Below, piece by piece: positions 45,180 through 54,864 of a DNA stretch of 64,000 nucleotides. The DNA is from Naematelia aurantialba (taxonomy: Eukaryota > Basidiomycota > Tremellomycetes > Tremellales > Naemateliaceae). Location: NCBI GenBank assembly GCA_021527695.1, contig JAKFAO010000002.1:1240501-1304500 (forward strand), in the 5' to 3' direction. The translations under genes were made by a program, and so were the position numbers. A model generated the notes under the pieces. The model was not told the DNA's origin, made no database searches, and worked only from the letters and a program-made list of their open reading frames with translations. The number at the start of each line of letters is the position of its first letter. Position 1 is the stretch's first letter.

Positions 45180-45911
45180 ATGAAGAGGGTAAAAAGCTTC
45201 TTTAGGACCCACACTTCCAGTCACTCTGAAGATACGAAGAGGGCTAATGAGGAAACTCTGAGAAAACTGGGTCCAGACAGTTTCCGGGCTGAGCAGACCT
45301 GTGAGGCGCTAGTACGTTGCTTGGTATTTCTGGGCACCGCGACGATGCCTGGCTGATTTACGTAGTACTTAGTGCTGAAGGGCCGGACTGGCACCTTGCA
45401 GGACTACAACGGCCACAACATGACTGTTTCCATGAAGCCGACAGCTTTGACTGACACCCTGCTGCAATGGATGTCAGATGCACAGGGAACTCAGCAGCCG
45501 ACAATTTACTGTGATGGGAAACAACAAAGCGCCAAAGAGGTGTTCCAGGTCCACAGGCTTGTTTCTTCGTCATCAAGTCAAATCGGCAAGCCAGTACCCC
45601 CAGTGCTAATTGCATCGATAATCGCCACAGCGATGCCGTTGCTGGGATACTCTGAAGCAGAGTCGATCTCTGCCTTGAGAAGCCACAGGGTATCACTGGA
45701 CCTTCATGGCTCTCAATACGACCGGAGACGAAGAGCTGAAGACACAGCCACCGCTGGCGGAGCCACATCTTCAAACGTGAGGGCAAGCCACAATACCGGA
45801 GCAATCGGGGACCCGTCGTCTTCTCGTCGAGCTCCAACCTTCCAAATCACTTTCCCCACATCAGGAGGCTGGACTCCCCCCGCGTCCAGGGATCCAAATT
45901 CGTCAGGATGA
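45180..45911 (+). CDS. Orphan two-exon family member (group Y, unit C), 225 aa
   Basis: Exon 1 (45180-45311, 44 codons) is MKRVKSFFRTHTSSHS... ETLRKLGPDSFRAEQTCEAL. A phase-0 intron (45312-45365) leads to exon 2 (45366-45911, 182 codons, exactly the length of exon 2 in unit A). Exon 2 reads YLVLKGRTGTLQDYNGHN, PTIYCDGKQQSAKEVFQVH, and LIASIIATAMPLLGYSEAES followed by ISALRSH, the clearest copy of the C-terminal motif. The tail is basic and Ser/Pro-rich. No known domain, signal peptide or membrane span. The function is unknown. Confidence 0.7.
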
Positions 45912-47160
45912 ACCGGCTGAGTGAGCTCTAGGGGACCAATGAAGGCATCCAGGCAGCGGGAAATAGATACGGAACAGCGAATCGTCTAGATAGTATCACC
46001 GTGGCCAGATGGATCATTTATGATGAAAGGTTTGAGGAGAAGTGGATTTTTGGTTGTAACTCTTGGGTCAGCAAAGAACCCGGCTAGGTGGTACAGAACA
46101 CATTCCATTGGCCGGTGACCGGCGCTGGTATGATTAGCCCCGAAATCCTTCCTTACAATTGGCGGGATTGTTTGCCAGACTTGAACTGTCCCCTATGCGC
46201 CTCCAGACAGCACACCTGATGGATCATCAACTACCCGTGCTCCAATTGTCACAGGTAACTTGACGCAGGAGGTTGTGTTCTCTACACGACCGAAGAAGCT
46301 ACTACCAACTGCTCGAGTCCCCTAGTCCGTGCGCCTCTGTCGCCCGAAGCGGCAATTTCTGTCATGATCCGCCACCACAACGCTCTGGGAAGGTTACAAG
46401 GCTCCGCGAGCTCCCAGCATTCTGATAAGGTGAGGACATTATGTTACGAGCGACAAGCGGCTTCGCAACCAATCGAGAAACTTGGACGACGTCCGCCTCG
46501 GATTGACTGATGCGCAGCAGCAGGCTGGGATACCCAAAGCGTCGGAGTACTGAACACGGAGAGTCGCAAAATTTGCCCGTGTACGAGAGCTCTGATTTGC
46601 TCATTGGCCTTTCATATCATGGTCAAGGAGCTCGTTACAGCGTCAAGTCCGAGTGTACGTGAGAACCTGACGGGTCTTCTTGAAGAAAGGATTCGAGAAC
46701 GATGGCACGGAGACGCATGCTTCTTGCCGCTGTTTGTCCTTTTCTTGCGGTAGATAAAGTAGATCAACTCCTGAGCCCTGGAAACTCGAATCCCCGTGAT
46801 TAAATGGATGTAAGAACGAGATGCTGCAAGCAGAGCGCACCACTGACGGCCCTGGGCATCTTCGCCCTCGACTTCTCCGCTCGTCCGAAACACCGGACTA
46901 CTGTAGGCGGCGACCGCGGCTGGAGGTTTCCCACCCTGCGGCTCCCATGGCCAGACCTCCCAGCAGTTTCGGTCTGATCCTTTTTCCAGTCTCATTTCTG
47001 CGCCTCATTTCTCCGCCTTGGTCCTGTTGGTATGCATATATATAGCCGATCAGAGAGAGACATCCCCTCGAGTTGATTACTTACTAGCCTCCCAGATTGA
47101 ACACAACCTCACATATTATCTCCACCTGCTTTTGCTACAGCACACAGTTATTATCTTCTC
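45912..47160. other. Gene-poor spacer
   Basis: About 1.25 kb. Minus-strand frames at 46362-46604 and 46612-46995 have no recognisable domain and no sign of splicing to neighbours. An AT-rich TATA-like stretch (catatatata) lies at about 47,035-47,043, some 120 bp before unit D. Confidence 0.5.
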
Positions 47161-47749
47161 ATGAGCTCCCAGGAAGTTGAATCTGGGGCGGTGAATCGGG
47201 CAGTTCAGACATTGAAGACACTGGGTCCGGGAAGATCGAACGCGGACCAGACGTTTGAAGCAGTTGTATGTCAACAATTGAAACTTCATCAGTCACTGAT
47301 ATTTTCAGTACAAGCTGTTAAAAAATGGCAGGGCAACTTTGGCGACTTCGGGAAAGAAGGAGCAGTTGACCCTGGGTACTGATGTGACCTTGGCGGCCTT
47401 GAGCAAACTGAGTGACGACAATGATACCATATACAGGCAAGGGAAACGCCATTCAGCCAAGGGGGTCTTAGAAAAAGAGAAGCAAAACATGCTAAAGCAC
47501 CTTGAAACCAGCTGGAATACCATTGAAAACTCCTGGCGACTTGCCTTGGCGATACATGGAACCACCAAATTGGGTTTCTCAGTTGACGATACCATCCGGG
47601 CGGCAAAATCCCGCTCATCGAGGAACCGAAGCTATTCGACATTTCTGCAGGAGGTAGTGCCTCCGGACGAGTCTCAGGCTACGACTTCCGGTTCCCCTCT
47701 GACTCTAGTACGAGGTAGCGTTCCCGGAGGGTCTAATCGTGTCGGGTGA
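47161..47749 (+). CDS. Orphan two-exon family member (group Y, unit D), 181 aa
   Basis: Exon 1 (47161-47265, 35 codons) reads MSSQEVESGAVNRAVQTLKT then LGPGRSNADQTFEAV. The phase-0 intron (47266-47308) is followed by exon 2 (47309-47749): YKLLKNGRATLATSGKKEQL, DTIYRQGKRHSAKGVLEKEK, and LALAIHGTTKLGFSVDDTIR. Each block lines up with units A and C (Y.LLK.GR, TIY..G...SAK, LGFS.DD), although overall identity is low. No known domain. The function is unknown. Confidence 0.7.
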
Positions 47750-48877
47750 ACAATCAGAGGCGAAGATCTTCCATCCTGTTCGAAATATCACGACACTTGG
47801 CTTGGAAGTGCGGATTCGTTTCAGAGGAGTATGGTGATGTGGACGTATGTACTTAGCGATTCGGATGAATTGGACCGTACATAGGGCAATATGAGGTGAA
47901 ACATTGACTGAAGCCGGAAAAGAGAAACCCTTTCAGATATATTCAAGTCCATTTGCCAGTCCATCCCCACCCTCTTGCAAGTCGCATAAAGCGAAGGGGG
48001 GTATCGAGTAGACTAAGAATTTGAGGTGGTAAGAAAGTTTCGACGGGTAGTTGGCAGGAAACATTGAGGGGCACATGTCTTGGTACAGTAGTGTTTCAGA
48101 ATAATGAGATACAAGGCTCAACGGGCTCCAGAGTGTAAAATAGTCGCCACTTGAAAGCGTTCCAACTATTCTGAAACACTACTGTATATTCCCAGATGGA
48201 AGGACGGTGGAGACAATGCTGTGTCCCATTCAAGGCATAGGATGGGTCGAGGTGCTAATCATTCGTCCCGCAAGCTTAGCTGCGGCCTTCGGAACGGACT
48301 AGACGGTATCCGTCATGACTGATGCCTCAAGATTATCTCCCCTTCCTGCTAAAGGCATACCATGCCTGCTACTCGCAGCTGTTGCTGTTTAGTTCCTTGG
48401 CGGGACTGGCCACTTCCACTTTGACCCTGTTGGAGCGCTTCATGGAGCCGACGAGGAAGTGCTCGTGGGTGATAAAAGGATCTCGAGACAAGAAACATGG
48501 AGTCGTGTTGTCATAGAAGCCGAGACGTGATACAGTAACTCGAGAGGGCTTGTTCTTTCGCCATGTGGGCATATGAACACTGCATGTGGAGCACCGTGGA
48601 CATCAAACTCCAATGAAACGTGCCGGCTCTCACCAGCCTCGCCCGCAACTCGGAACAGCGCTGACCGAGGGGTTGGCACGCCCAATTCAAAATTGGCCCT
48701 ACCTGTGTGGATGCACGCTTGGCTTGTTGTCGTCGTGCGTCGCCGAATATGGTCTGTGTAATCAAGGATAAAGCTTGCGGTCGATTCCGTGCTGACTCTA
48801 TCCAGTATCCCACCCTACAATCTCACCACCACTCGGGGATACTCCTCCACTGTCATAACGCACTTGCAGCCCTGAAC
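47750..48877. other. Spacer containing a MITE
   Basis: About 1.1 kb between units D and E. Apart from the 99-bp inverted-repeat element at 48086-48184 no gene or feature can be supported. Confidence 0.5.
48084..48186. mobile_element. 99-bp MITE with Tc1/mariner-type ends and TA target duplication
   Basis: Perfect 18-bp terminal inverted repeats: CAGTAGTGTTTCAGAATA at 48086-48103 and its exact complement TATTCTGAAACACTACTG at 48167-48184. Both are flanked by TA (48084-48085 and 48185-48186). CAGT-type ends with a TA duplication are the hallmark of Tc1/mariner/pogo elements. The 63-bp interior cannot code for a transposase, so it must have been moved in trans. Intact ends suggest a young insertion. 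Confidence 0.85.
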
Positions 48878-49571
48878 ATGTCGGTACTTGTCGGTACAAA
48901 CCATTCGACTGTCAGCCTGAGGAAACAGAGGGAGCGAACAGGGATAAATCCGCAGGTCAAACGAGATGCAGAGTCCTTCCATGTTCTACATGCCACCTGC
49001 TCGACACCGGCAATTACTTTCCACATCCTGGTAGGTAACGTGCCACAAGGGAGTTGCTGACAATACTTAGTACGCCCTGCTCCGCTCTCGGCCTATTCCC
49101 TCCTTCAGTCTCTCCATCGCTAGTCTCCAGGATTTAGATGCCACCAGGGTCCTCAAGGCACTGGCATCCCTCGCTGGGGACCGAAGTATCTTCCATAACG
49201 GCCGCTACAAGGATCCAAGAACTATATTCGACCAGACCAGCGCTGACATCCTTGGCGCGAATTTTATCGGTGCACAACAAGACAGATCATTGACAGTCGC
49301 TTCTGTGATCGGGGGTATGCTAGGTCTGGGCTTTGATGAGTGGACGGCGTGTCGTGCGGCCTTTGACAGTGAAGCAATGGTCAAGTACAAACTACACACG
49401 CGCGTCATCCCGCCAAGGTATTTAAGGAAGTCCACGATACGCAAGGGTGCTGCATATCGTGATGGGGGGAATGATTGGGTGGCTTCGTCTTATTCGAGCG
49501 ACAGCGAGACTGTTTTCAGTGACACGGACACGCTGTTCGGCGACACTAGTCCCCTGCTGGAGAAAGAATAA
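48878..49571 (+). CDS. Orphan two-exon family member (group Y, unit E), 217 aa
   Basis: Exon 1 (48878-49030, 51 codons) is MSVLVGTNHSTVSLRKQRER...CSTPAITFHIL. The phase-0 intron (49031-49070) leads to exon 2 (49071-49571, 167 codons): YALLRSRPIPSFSLSIASLQ, RSIFHNGRYKDPRTIFDQ, and VASVIGGMLGLGFDEWTACR then AAFDS. The blocks Y.LLR.R, (T/S)I(Y/F).NGR and LGLGF.E...A are those of the family. The acidic Ser/Asp-rich tail ends PLLEKE. No known domain. The function is unknown. Confidence 0.65.
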
Positions 49572-50437
49572 TGGCCGTTCAGTTGAAGAAAGAAAACGTA
49601 TCACAGTCTATAATCATGTCGGTTTGAGAATGGATAGTTTAATGCTCTCTTGCAAGATGACCACCAAAGATAATGAATAGGGTCCCCAAGGAAGGCATCA
49701 TCACACGCTTTCCCCCCTCTGATTGCACTGTTGTCTTCCTCGTCGAGATGTCATATTGTGATTAGGTAGGCCTTCGCAGCCAAGTGGTTACTGATCAAGA
49801 CTATTCAGTAAGATCCGGCTCAGAGTGACTTGCAGGACACGTTCCAGGGATGGGAAAAACTGCTGGCCTTCGTTTCGCCTCCCGCCGACTGACGGCGATT
49901 GTTCTACATGTTCATTGCTACTGGGCCTCTAGACACCCTGACTCCATGCGGGAGAACAATTTGCATGCCAGGAAGCCGGCGACTCTTGACAACGGCAAGC
50001 TCACTCATGTATGTAACTGGGCTGACGATTTGGGAACCTTTGTAGAGGTGGCGCAACGTATTCGTACAGTGGCGTTGGTCAGAGACCAAGATCCGTTCCG
50101 AGGATAATGATTGCATTGGCCGCTACGCCTGAGCTGTGCCGTCCCTTTTTTGGTTGGTAGTAACGAGAATGAGAAAGTCCCAACTTGGAAGCCCTGACTA
50201 ATCCCGCTTTCGCTTCTGGCTGAACGGGGCTGTGGGCAGTGGTCCCTGTATTACGCACGGGTGTGCTCGGTGATTGCATTGGTCTCGATCCTTCCATCTG
50301 AGCAAGCTCATCAGACCTTGTTTGCCGTATCCGTCTGGGTGCGAATATACTCGCTTGTCTCCCATGGACCTAAACATATAAATACACCGTTTCTGTCCCT
50401 GACAGATCCTCAACAGTTGACCCTCTCCAACTACAGT
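49572..50437. other. Spacer with a TATA-like box before unit F
   Basis: About 870 bp without a gene. TATAAA at 50377-50382 is 56 bp upstream of the unit F ATG, a good core-promoter position. Confidence 0.45.
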
Positions 50438-51188
50438 ATGCCCGAGACATCTAGCCCTACCACCTCCCAACAAACTCCAGGCTCCAGGACATCTACATTT
50501 GCAAGAAAGGTTTCAGCTTGGTTTTCTCGCTCGAAAAACAGAAAAGCTCAGCGCCGTCAAAGAGAAATCGATGCATTGGCAAGCGAGATCGACGAACTAA
50601 AGTCGCTCAGCAGTGTGGGCACAGAGCAGGCTCGCACAAAGCTAGTAAGCGCATTCAAACAGCGTACAGCCAAGCTTATCTGTACAGAACGAGATGTTTA
50701 GCGGTGCTTTAAACGGGAGGTACTTCAATCACTTGGGGGCACTCTTTCTCATCTCCCAAAGCTGCGACAGAAGTGACAAGGACAGACTGCAGACCTCTAT
50801 AGATGAGTTCCGTGTACGACAACAATTTGAAACTGTCTTTGCTCGTGGTGGCTCTACAGACGAAGACAGAGAGTTTATCGTGGGAACAGCCTTGAAAGTG
50901 CTTTGCAATTCCGACAAGGTCACAGACCTGTCCCCCCAAGATGCTCAGAACGAGCACTCGAACGGCAACGCCTCGGAAGTGGAAGGCAGAGAATCGAGCG
51001 CAGTTGGTGCTTCTGCTCAGATTGAATCGTCTTGCACCTCAAACAGCCTGAACCAGTCGGAAGTGCGTTACGTTAATGCTCCAGAAGCATCCAGTTCCGA
51101 TTCGCGTTCTGTCCTCTCGAGAGGCGGCGACACTGCGCAAACGGACGCCAAACACGAATCCAACCAGGGAGGCGTGGAGGCGGTCTGA
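50438..51188 (+). CDS. Orphan family member (group Y, unit F), divergent
   Basis: Exon 1 (50438-50644) has 69 codons, the same as unit A, and the same layout: Ser/Thr-rich start (MPETSSPTTSQQTPGS), a basic block (SRSKNRKAQRRQREIDALAS) and a helix ending VGTEQARTKL before a phase-0 donor. The best in-phase acceptor is at 50780, giving exon 2 DRLQTSIDEFRVRQQFETVF, then REFIVGTALKVLCNSDKVTD at the place of the family's C-terminal helix, and a long acidic/Ser-rich tail ending at 51188. The Y.LL block is not found, so the intron end is uncertain. No known domain. The function is unknown. Confidence 0.55.
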
Positions 51189-51583
51189 GTTCATGTCTCC
51201 GTCCATGAATCAGATTGCTGTCTTGTATACAATGCATTCAGTTACCGGCAGTGGATGTATATCCGCCGGTTGGGTGGCTCTGAAGATAGCTTGCAAACTC
51301 TTACTCGGGGGGGGGGTGTCGACAGCTACTCTTACCTCAGGCCTTGTCTTAGATTGTAAAAAGATTCCCTCTTCAACCCTACCATTCCCCTTTCTTCTCC
51401 GCTGGAGCTTCATTTCAGTCACATTCCGCTGACAGAAAACATGACAAAGGGCACGGCTCCCTTCTAGCGTCCAAAGGCCCGCCGTACAGCGTGGCCACAT
51501 CTAACGGCGAAAGCGACACGCAGACTTCGATTCCAAATCGTATCGTTAAGGTGAGCGTACGCCGCTTGACAAACCTTGGAAAA
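51189..51583. other. Intergenic spacer
   Basis: About 400 bp with a 10-G run near 51,308. An upstream exon of the next gene may lie here, since its frame is open back to 51,491. Confidence 0.4.
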
Positions 51584-52729
51584 ATGTCCTTTGCAGTGTC
51601 CCACGCATATTCAATGCAACCTCACACATCGCGACGTGCGTTGGAGTCCCTTGTCAACTGGTACGGGATCCGCACTGTCGAGAGGCGCGAACGCAATACC
51701 ATAACCTTGACGTTTGAGCCCCGGGTTTTTGGAGGTTGCGGTTCTGTATGGGACGACGAATTGATCATTCGTCGCGATTCCACCTACTTGCGTGCAGTAG
51801 AGTATGAAGGCTTCCGCCCCGTCCTTCTACGAGATGGTAGTCGACCTGGCGTGCTGCAAATCACCTTTCACCCCTTTCAGCGCCCGTCATCAAGCAGACA
51901 GGATGTCCAGGAAGAGCTCAGACTCGCCATGGCTGACATCGAGGCAATGGTGCAGCGAATGAAGGTGGCCGCCTCGTGCAGATACTCATCTTTTCCGGCC
52001 ATCCAGAGCTACGAAGAGCCCAAACGGTGGACAGAGAAGTACCCGCCATCGATGCTGCCGGTGACCACTCATGTTCTTACACCAGACGGCCTCTATCAGT
52101 TACTTGATCGGATAGAGCGGTTGCAGAGTGAGCAGGTACCCGGGACTCAGCAATATCTCGACACTGACAGAAGGATCCAACTTATGTACAGGTGGTATCT
52201 TTGCATCGAATCCCTAAGAACTGGGAACAAAGCCTTGCCGCCTCTTTCGGAAGATCATGCTCGCAGTCGGTTGTCGATTCATCAAGCCCTCTGGGCGCTA
52301 GAGAACAGAAATTTGTCACCTCGCATTGTTCAAGACCTCAGTTTCACGCTCGAGGCATTCGATCGCGGGGCGTACTTGAACCACTACACCATACCACGCT
52401 TATATGACTCTCTATTCTCGGTCTGCAGGTCACTGTGCAGAGAAGCAGAACGCTTAGAACTTTTCTGCCAAACTCTGCCGATGACTGCGAGCAGCAATAG
52501 ACGCGAAACGATTCTTTCCATACGAGCATATAGTGCCGCGGTCCAACATCTTCACCGCGCCAGAAACAATTTAACAATGTCCGGGGATGTGACTTCTTCT
52601 CGTGAAGATATCGGCTGGTCAGATCGGCACGATCAAGACTGTTTCAGCCACGGTCTCGGTCCCGAGTCCTGTGACTCGGAGCTGAATTCGGCTTCTACGC
52701 GTTGGCACACCACGAATATACGTCTGTAA
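51584..52729 (+). CDS. Uncharacterised protein, about 381 aa
   Basis: A long uninterrupted frame; the first in-frame ATG is at 51584 (MSFAVSHAYSMQPHTSRRAL). An in-frame extension to 51491 has no ATG, and a GT...cag pair (51551-51596) might be an intron, although splicing it breaks the frame. It is rich in Arg, Leu and Ser with several likely helices (EELRLAMADIEAMVQRMK, LYQLLDRIERLQSEQ, SLFSVCRSLCREAERLELF). No signal peptide, membrane span or familiar motif. Codon composition and length suggest a real gene. It lacks the LGY motif of the neighbouring orphans, so I do not place it in that family. Confidence 0.6.
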   Translation: MSFAVSHAYSMQPHTSRRALESLVNWYGIRTVERRERNTITLTFEPRVFGGCGSVWDDELIIRRDSTYLRAVEYEGFRPVLLRDGSRPGVLQITFHPFQRPSSSRQDVQEELRLAMADIEAMVQRMKVAASCRYSSFPAIQSYEEPKRWTEKYPPSMLPVTTHVLTPDGLYQLLDRIERLQSEQVPGTQQYLDTDRRIQLMYRWYLCIESLRTGNKALPPLSEDHARSRLSIHQALWALENRNLSPRIVQDLSFTLEAFDRGAYLNHYTIPRLYDSLFSVCRSLCREAERLELFCQTLPMTASSNRRETILSIRAYSAAVQHLHRARNNLTMSGDVTSSREDIGWSDRHDQDCFSHGLGPESCDSELNSASTRWHTTNIRL

Positions 52730-52915
52730 GCGAAAAGCAGGTGAGGGAACACAACGACCCGATAAGCCACGGGATAATGTGGTAGCTGTGCCAGGATTAG
52801 ATCGACGCTTCCTTGAAAAAATGGCTGCAACGAAGATCAGGGGATCATACTGTGCATATGAAGCGACCAAACCAGATCGTTATAGCCTGCTCAATTTAAT
52901 ATGTCAAAGCGTCCT

Positions 52916-54464
52916 TTAGTCTGTCAAAGCGTCCATGATCATCTTCGCCAGGATGGTGTCGTTCTTGGCATCGAGTGGCGTCGTTTTATACTCCTTCCCA
53001 TCGACCAGTACCTTGTAGAGTTCCTGCAGCTCAAGAGTATATGTATCCTCATATGTCGGTCGAATGACTTTTTCTTCAAAGTCGCCATTGGGTGTCTGAG
53101 ACTGAATAGTCACTTTGATAGGCAGACCCTTCACGTATGGTCTGAAGCTGATCAGCTTCGTTCTTCCATGGCGACCAGAGGCATAGCCTGATGTGTGGCA
53201 CTCACGTGTCGTACTGTATCTTGACCCTCGAGTCATTAGTGTAGACTTCGATATGGGCATCGAACACCGCCACTTCGTCGATTCCCATCTGTCTTCTTCA
53301 GCTTCCACAGTCTCTGCATGTCATCGGATAGCAGCCGCCACCCACCTCGTAATAAGCGTTGAAACCTTCATACTGGAAGAGTGCAGTCCACCACCAGCTG
53401 CTCAGGAAGTCGTCTTCGTTGCTCCTCGTCGCACACAGACACCGCTGAGGCATGCCCAGCAGTTCACGCATGGCGCTCAGATCATGCGATGCAAGCGACC
53501 CCAATAAACTCCAGGAATGCATATTGCGGGGATCCGAGTCCCACCTGTGTCCAAAGTTCTCTTTGAGGTTGGAGAATCGACGAGCGGAGAGGTCGGACGA
53601 AGCTGCGCAAGGAATATCGCTGAAGTATCGAAGGTGCATCCCTGCCTGAGAGGTGAAGTACCGGTTCTGCATCGAGTCAGTTCACTGCCATTCTGCAACT
53701 GCTTCCAGACGTGATGGGACTTGCATTGCCGATAATGTCCCTGATCCGGACGTAGCGGATTGTTTTACCCTGGATGGCTTCCTTGACGCGCTGGAGGGCC
53801 ACTGCATATCTCCTCATGTAGCCGACAAACACAACGACACCGTATTTCACCCTCGCCGCTTCAATTGCATCGCACTCGGCTAGCGTCTGCGCCATCGGCT
53901 TCTCAATAAGAACGTGCTTGCCAGCCGCAGCGCACGCAATGATGTGTTCTGCGTGGTATTGGTCGGCTGTGAGGACGAACACGAGGTCGATCGGGATACC
54001 AGAGGCCAGCATTTGGGGCCTGCGATCGGATGAATCATGTTTGAAGAGGCAGGAATGGGAGGGGAAGGAAGGAGTGCGCAGGGGAGAGATGCGGGAAACG
54101 CAACGGTCAGCTGGGATATGTGGCGGGTCCGCTGTACTCACAGTTCTGTGAACAGCGCTTGTGGAGGAATGCCGAATCGTGTCCCACATAGCCTCAACGC
54201 TGATAACGAGATATCGCATAGCGCTACGGTCTTGTACTGCTCGTGGGCAACGAGGAGATTCGGCAGCTATCCCGCTCGTCAGTACTCCCTTCCTGTCTTC
54301 GACCAAGGATCAGAACCTTTTACGAACCAGGACTGGCAGTACGAGGATGAGGGAGAGCCATGGCAGGAGAGGGGAGACGCTGACGAGACACCTACGTGTA
54401 CACACTGTGCGACCTCTCCGCACCCGATCACCGCAACATTCAAGACCTTCTTCTTCGACGACAT
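52916..54464 (-). CDS. Gfo/Idh/MocA-family NAD(P)-dependent oxidoreductase
   Basis: On the reverse strand it starts at 54464 (MSSKKKVLNVAVIGCGEVAQ), with the Rossmann GCGEVA. After an intron it continues VHLPNLLVAHEQYKTVALCD and FGIPPQALFTEL, then IDLVFVLTADQYHAEHIIAC, and the family signature GKHVLIEKPMAQTLAECDAI, where the EKP Lys is expected at the active site. Later exons give GVVVFVGYMRRYAVALQRVK, SLLGSLASHDLSAMRELLG and EVAVFDAHIEVYTNDSRVKI, ending MIMDALTD at 52916. All expected elements are there. Such enzymes oxidise or reduce sugars, inositols or similar polyols; the substrate is unknown. Six or so short introns. Confidence 0.88.
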
Positions 54465-54864
54465 TGCGTGTGGTCAGGTGTTCTTGAGCTTTGCAGTTTG
54501 CCAGCAGCGCAGACCAGAGCAGTATGTTGCCCGTCTCTGAGAGTGCGAGACGCTTGTTCTTGGCTATAGCAAGAAACTAGAGGTGCTATGTCGAGGATGT
54601 CAAGAAGGGACAAGAGAGCTGCTTGACCAAGGCTGGGGCTCAGGTGGGTGCCGACAATTCCCCGCAAGCTCCGGAAAATCTCCAGCCGGGGCAGCTGGTG
54701 GCCCTGAAGTGATGTGGCATACCTCCAGATATGATACGGGTTTCCTTATAGTCACTTCTGTAAACGTCTCTATTGCTTCTGAACGAGAACCCGGCGACAA
54801 AGATCAAAATGAATGCATAACGGAAGGGATCAACGTGGACGCAGGAGGCATACACAGTTCTAGG
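54465..54864. other. Intergenic spacer
   Basis: About 400 bp between the oxidoreductase promoter and the 3' end of the TPX2-domain gene. No feature recognised. Confidence 0.5.

Noticed and set aside
46362..46604. Minus-strand frame with VLRRFGYPSLLL as another orphan copy
   Set aside because: The LG(Y/F)S-like match is short, the upstream blocks and intron are missing, and it could be chance.
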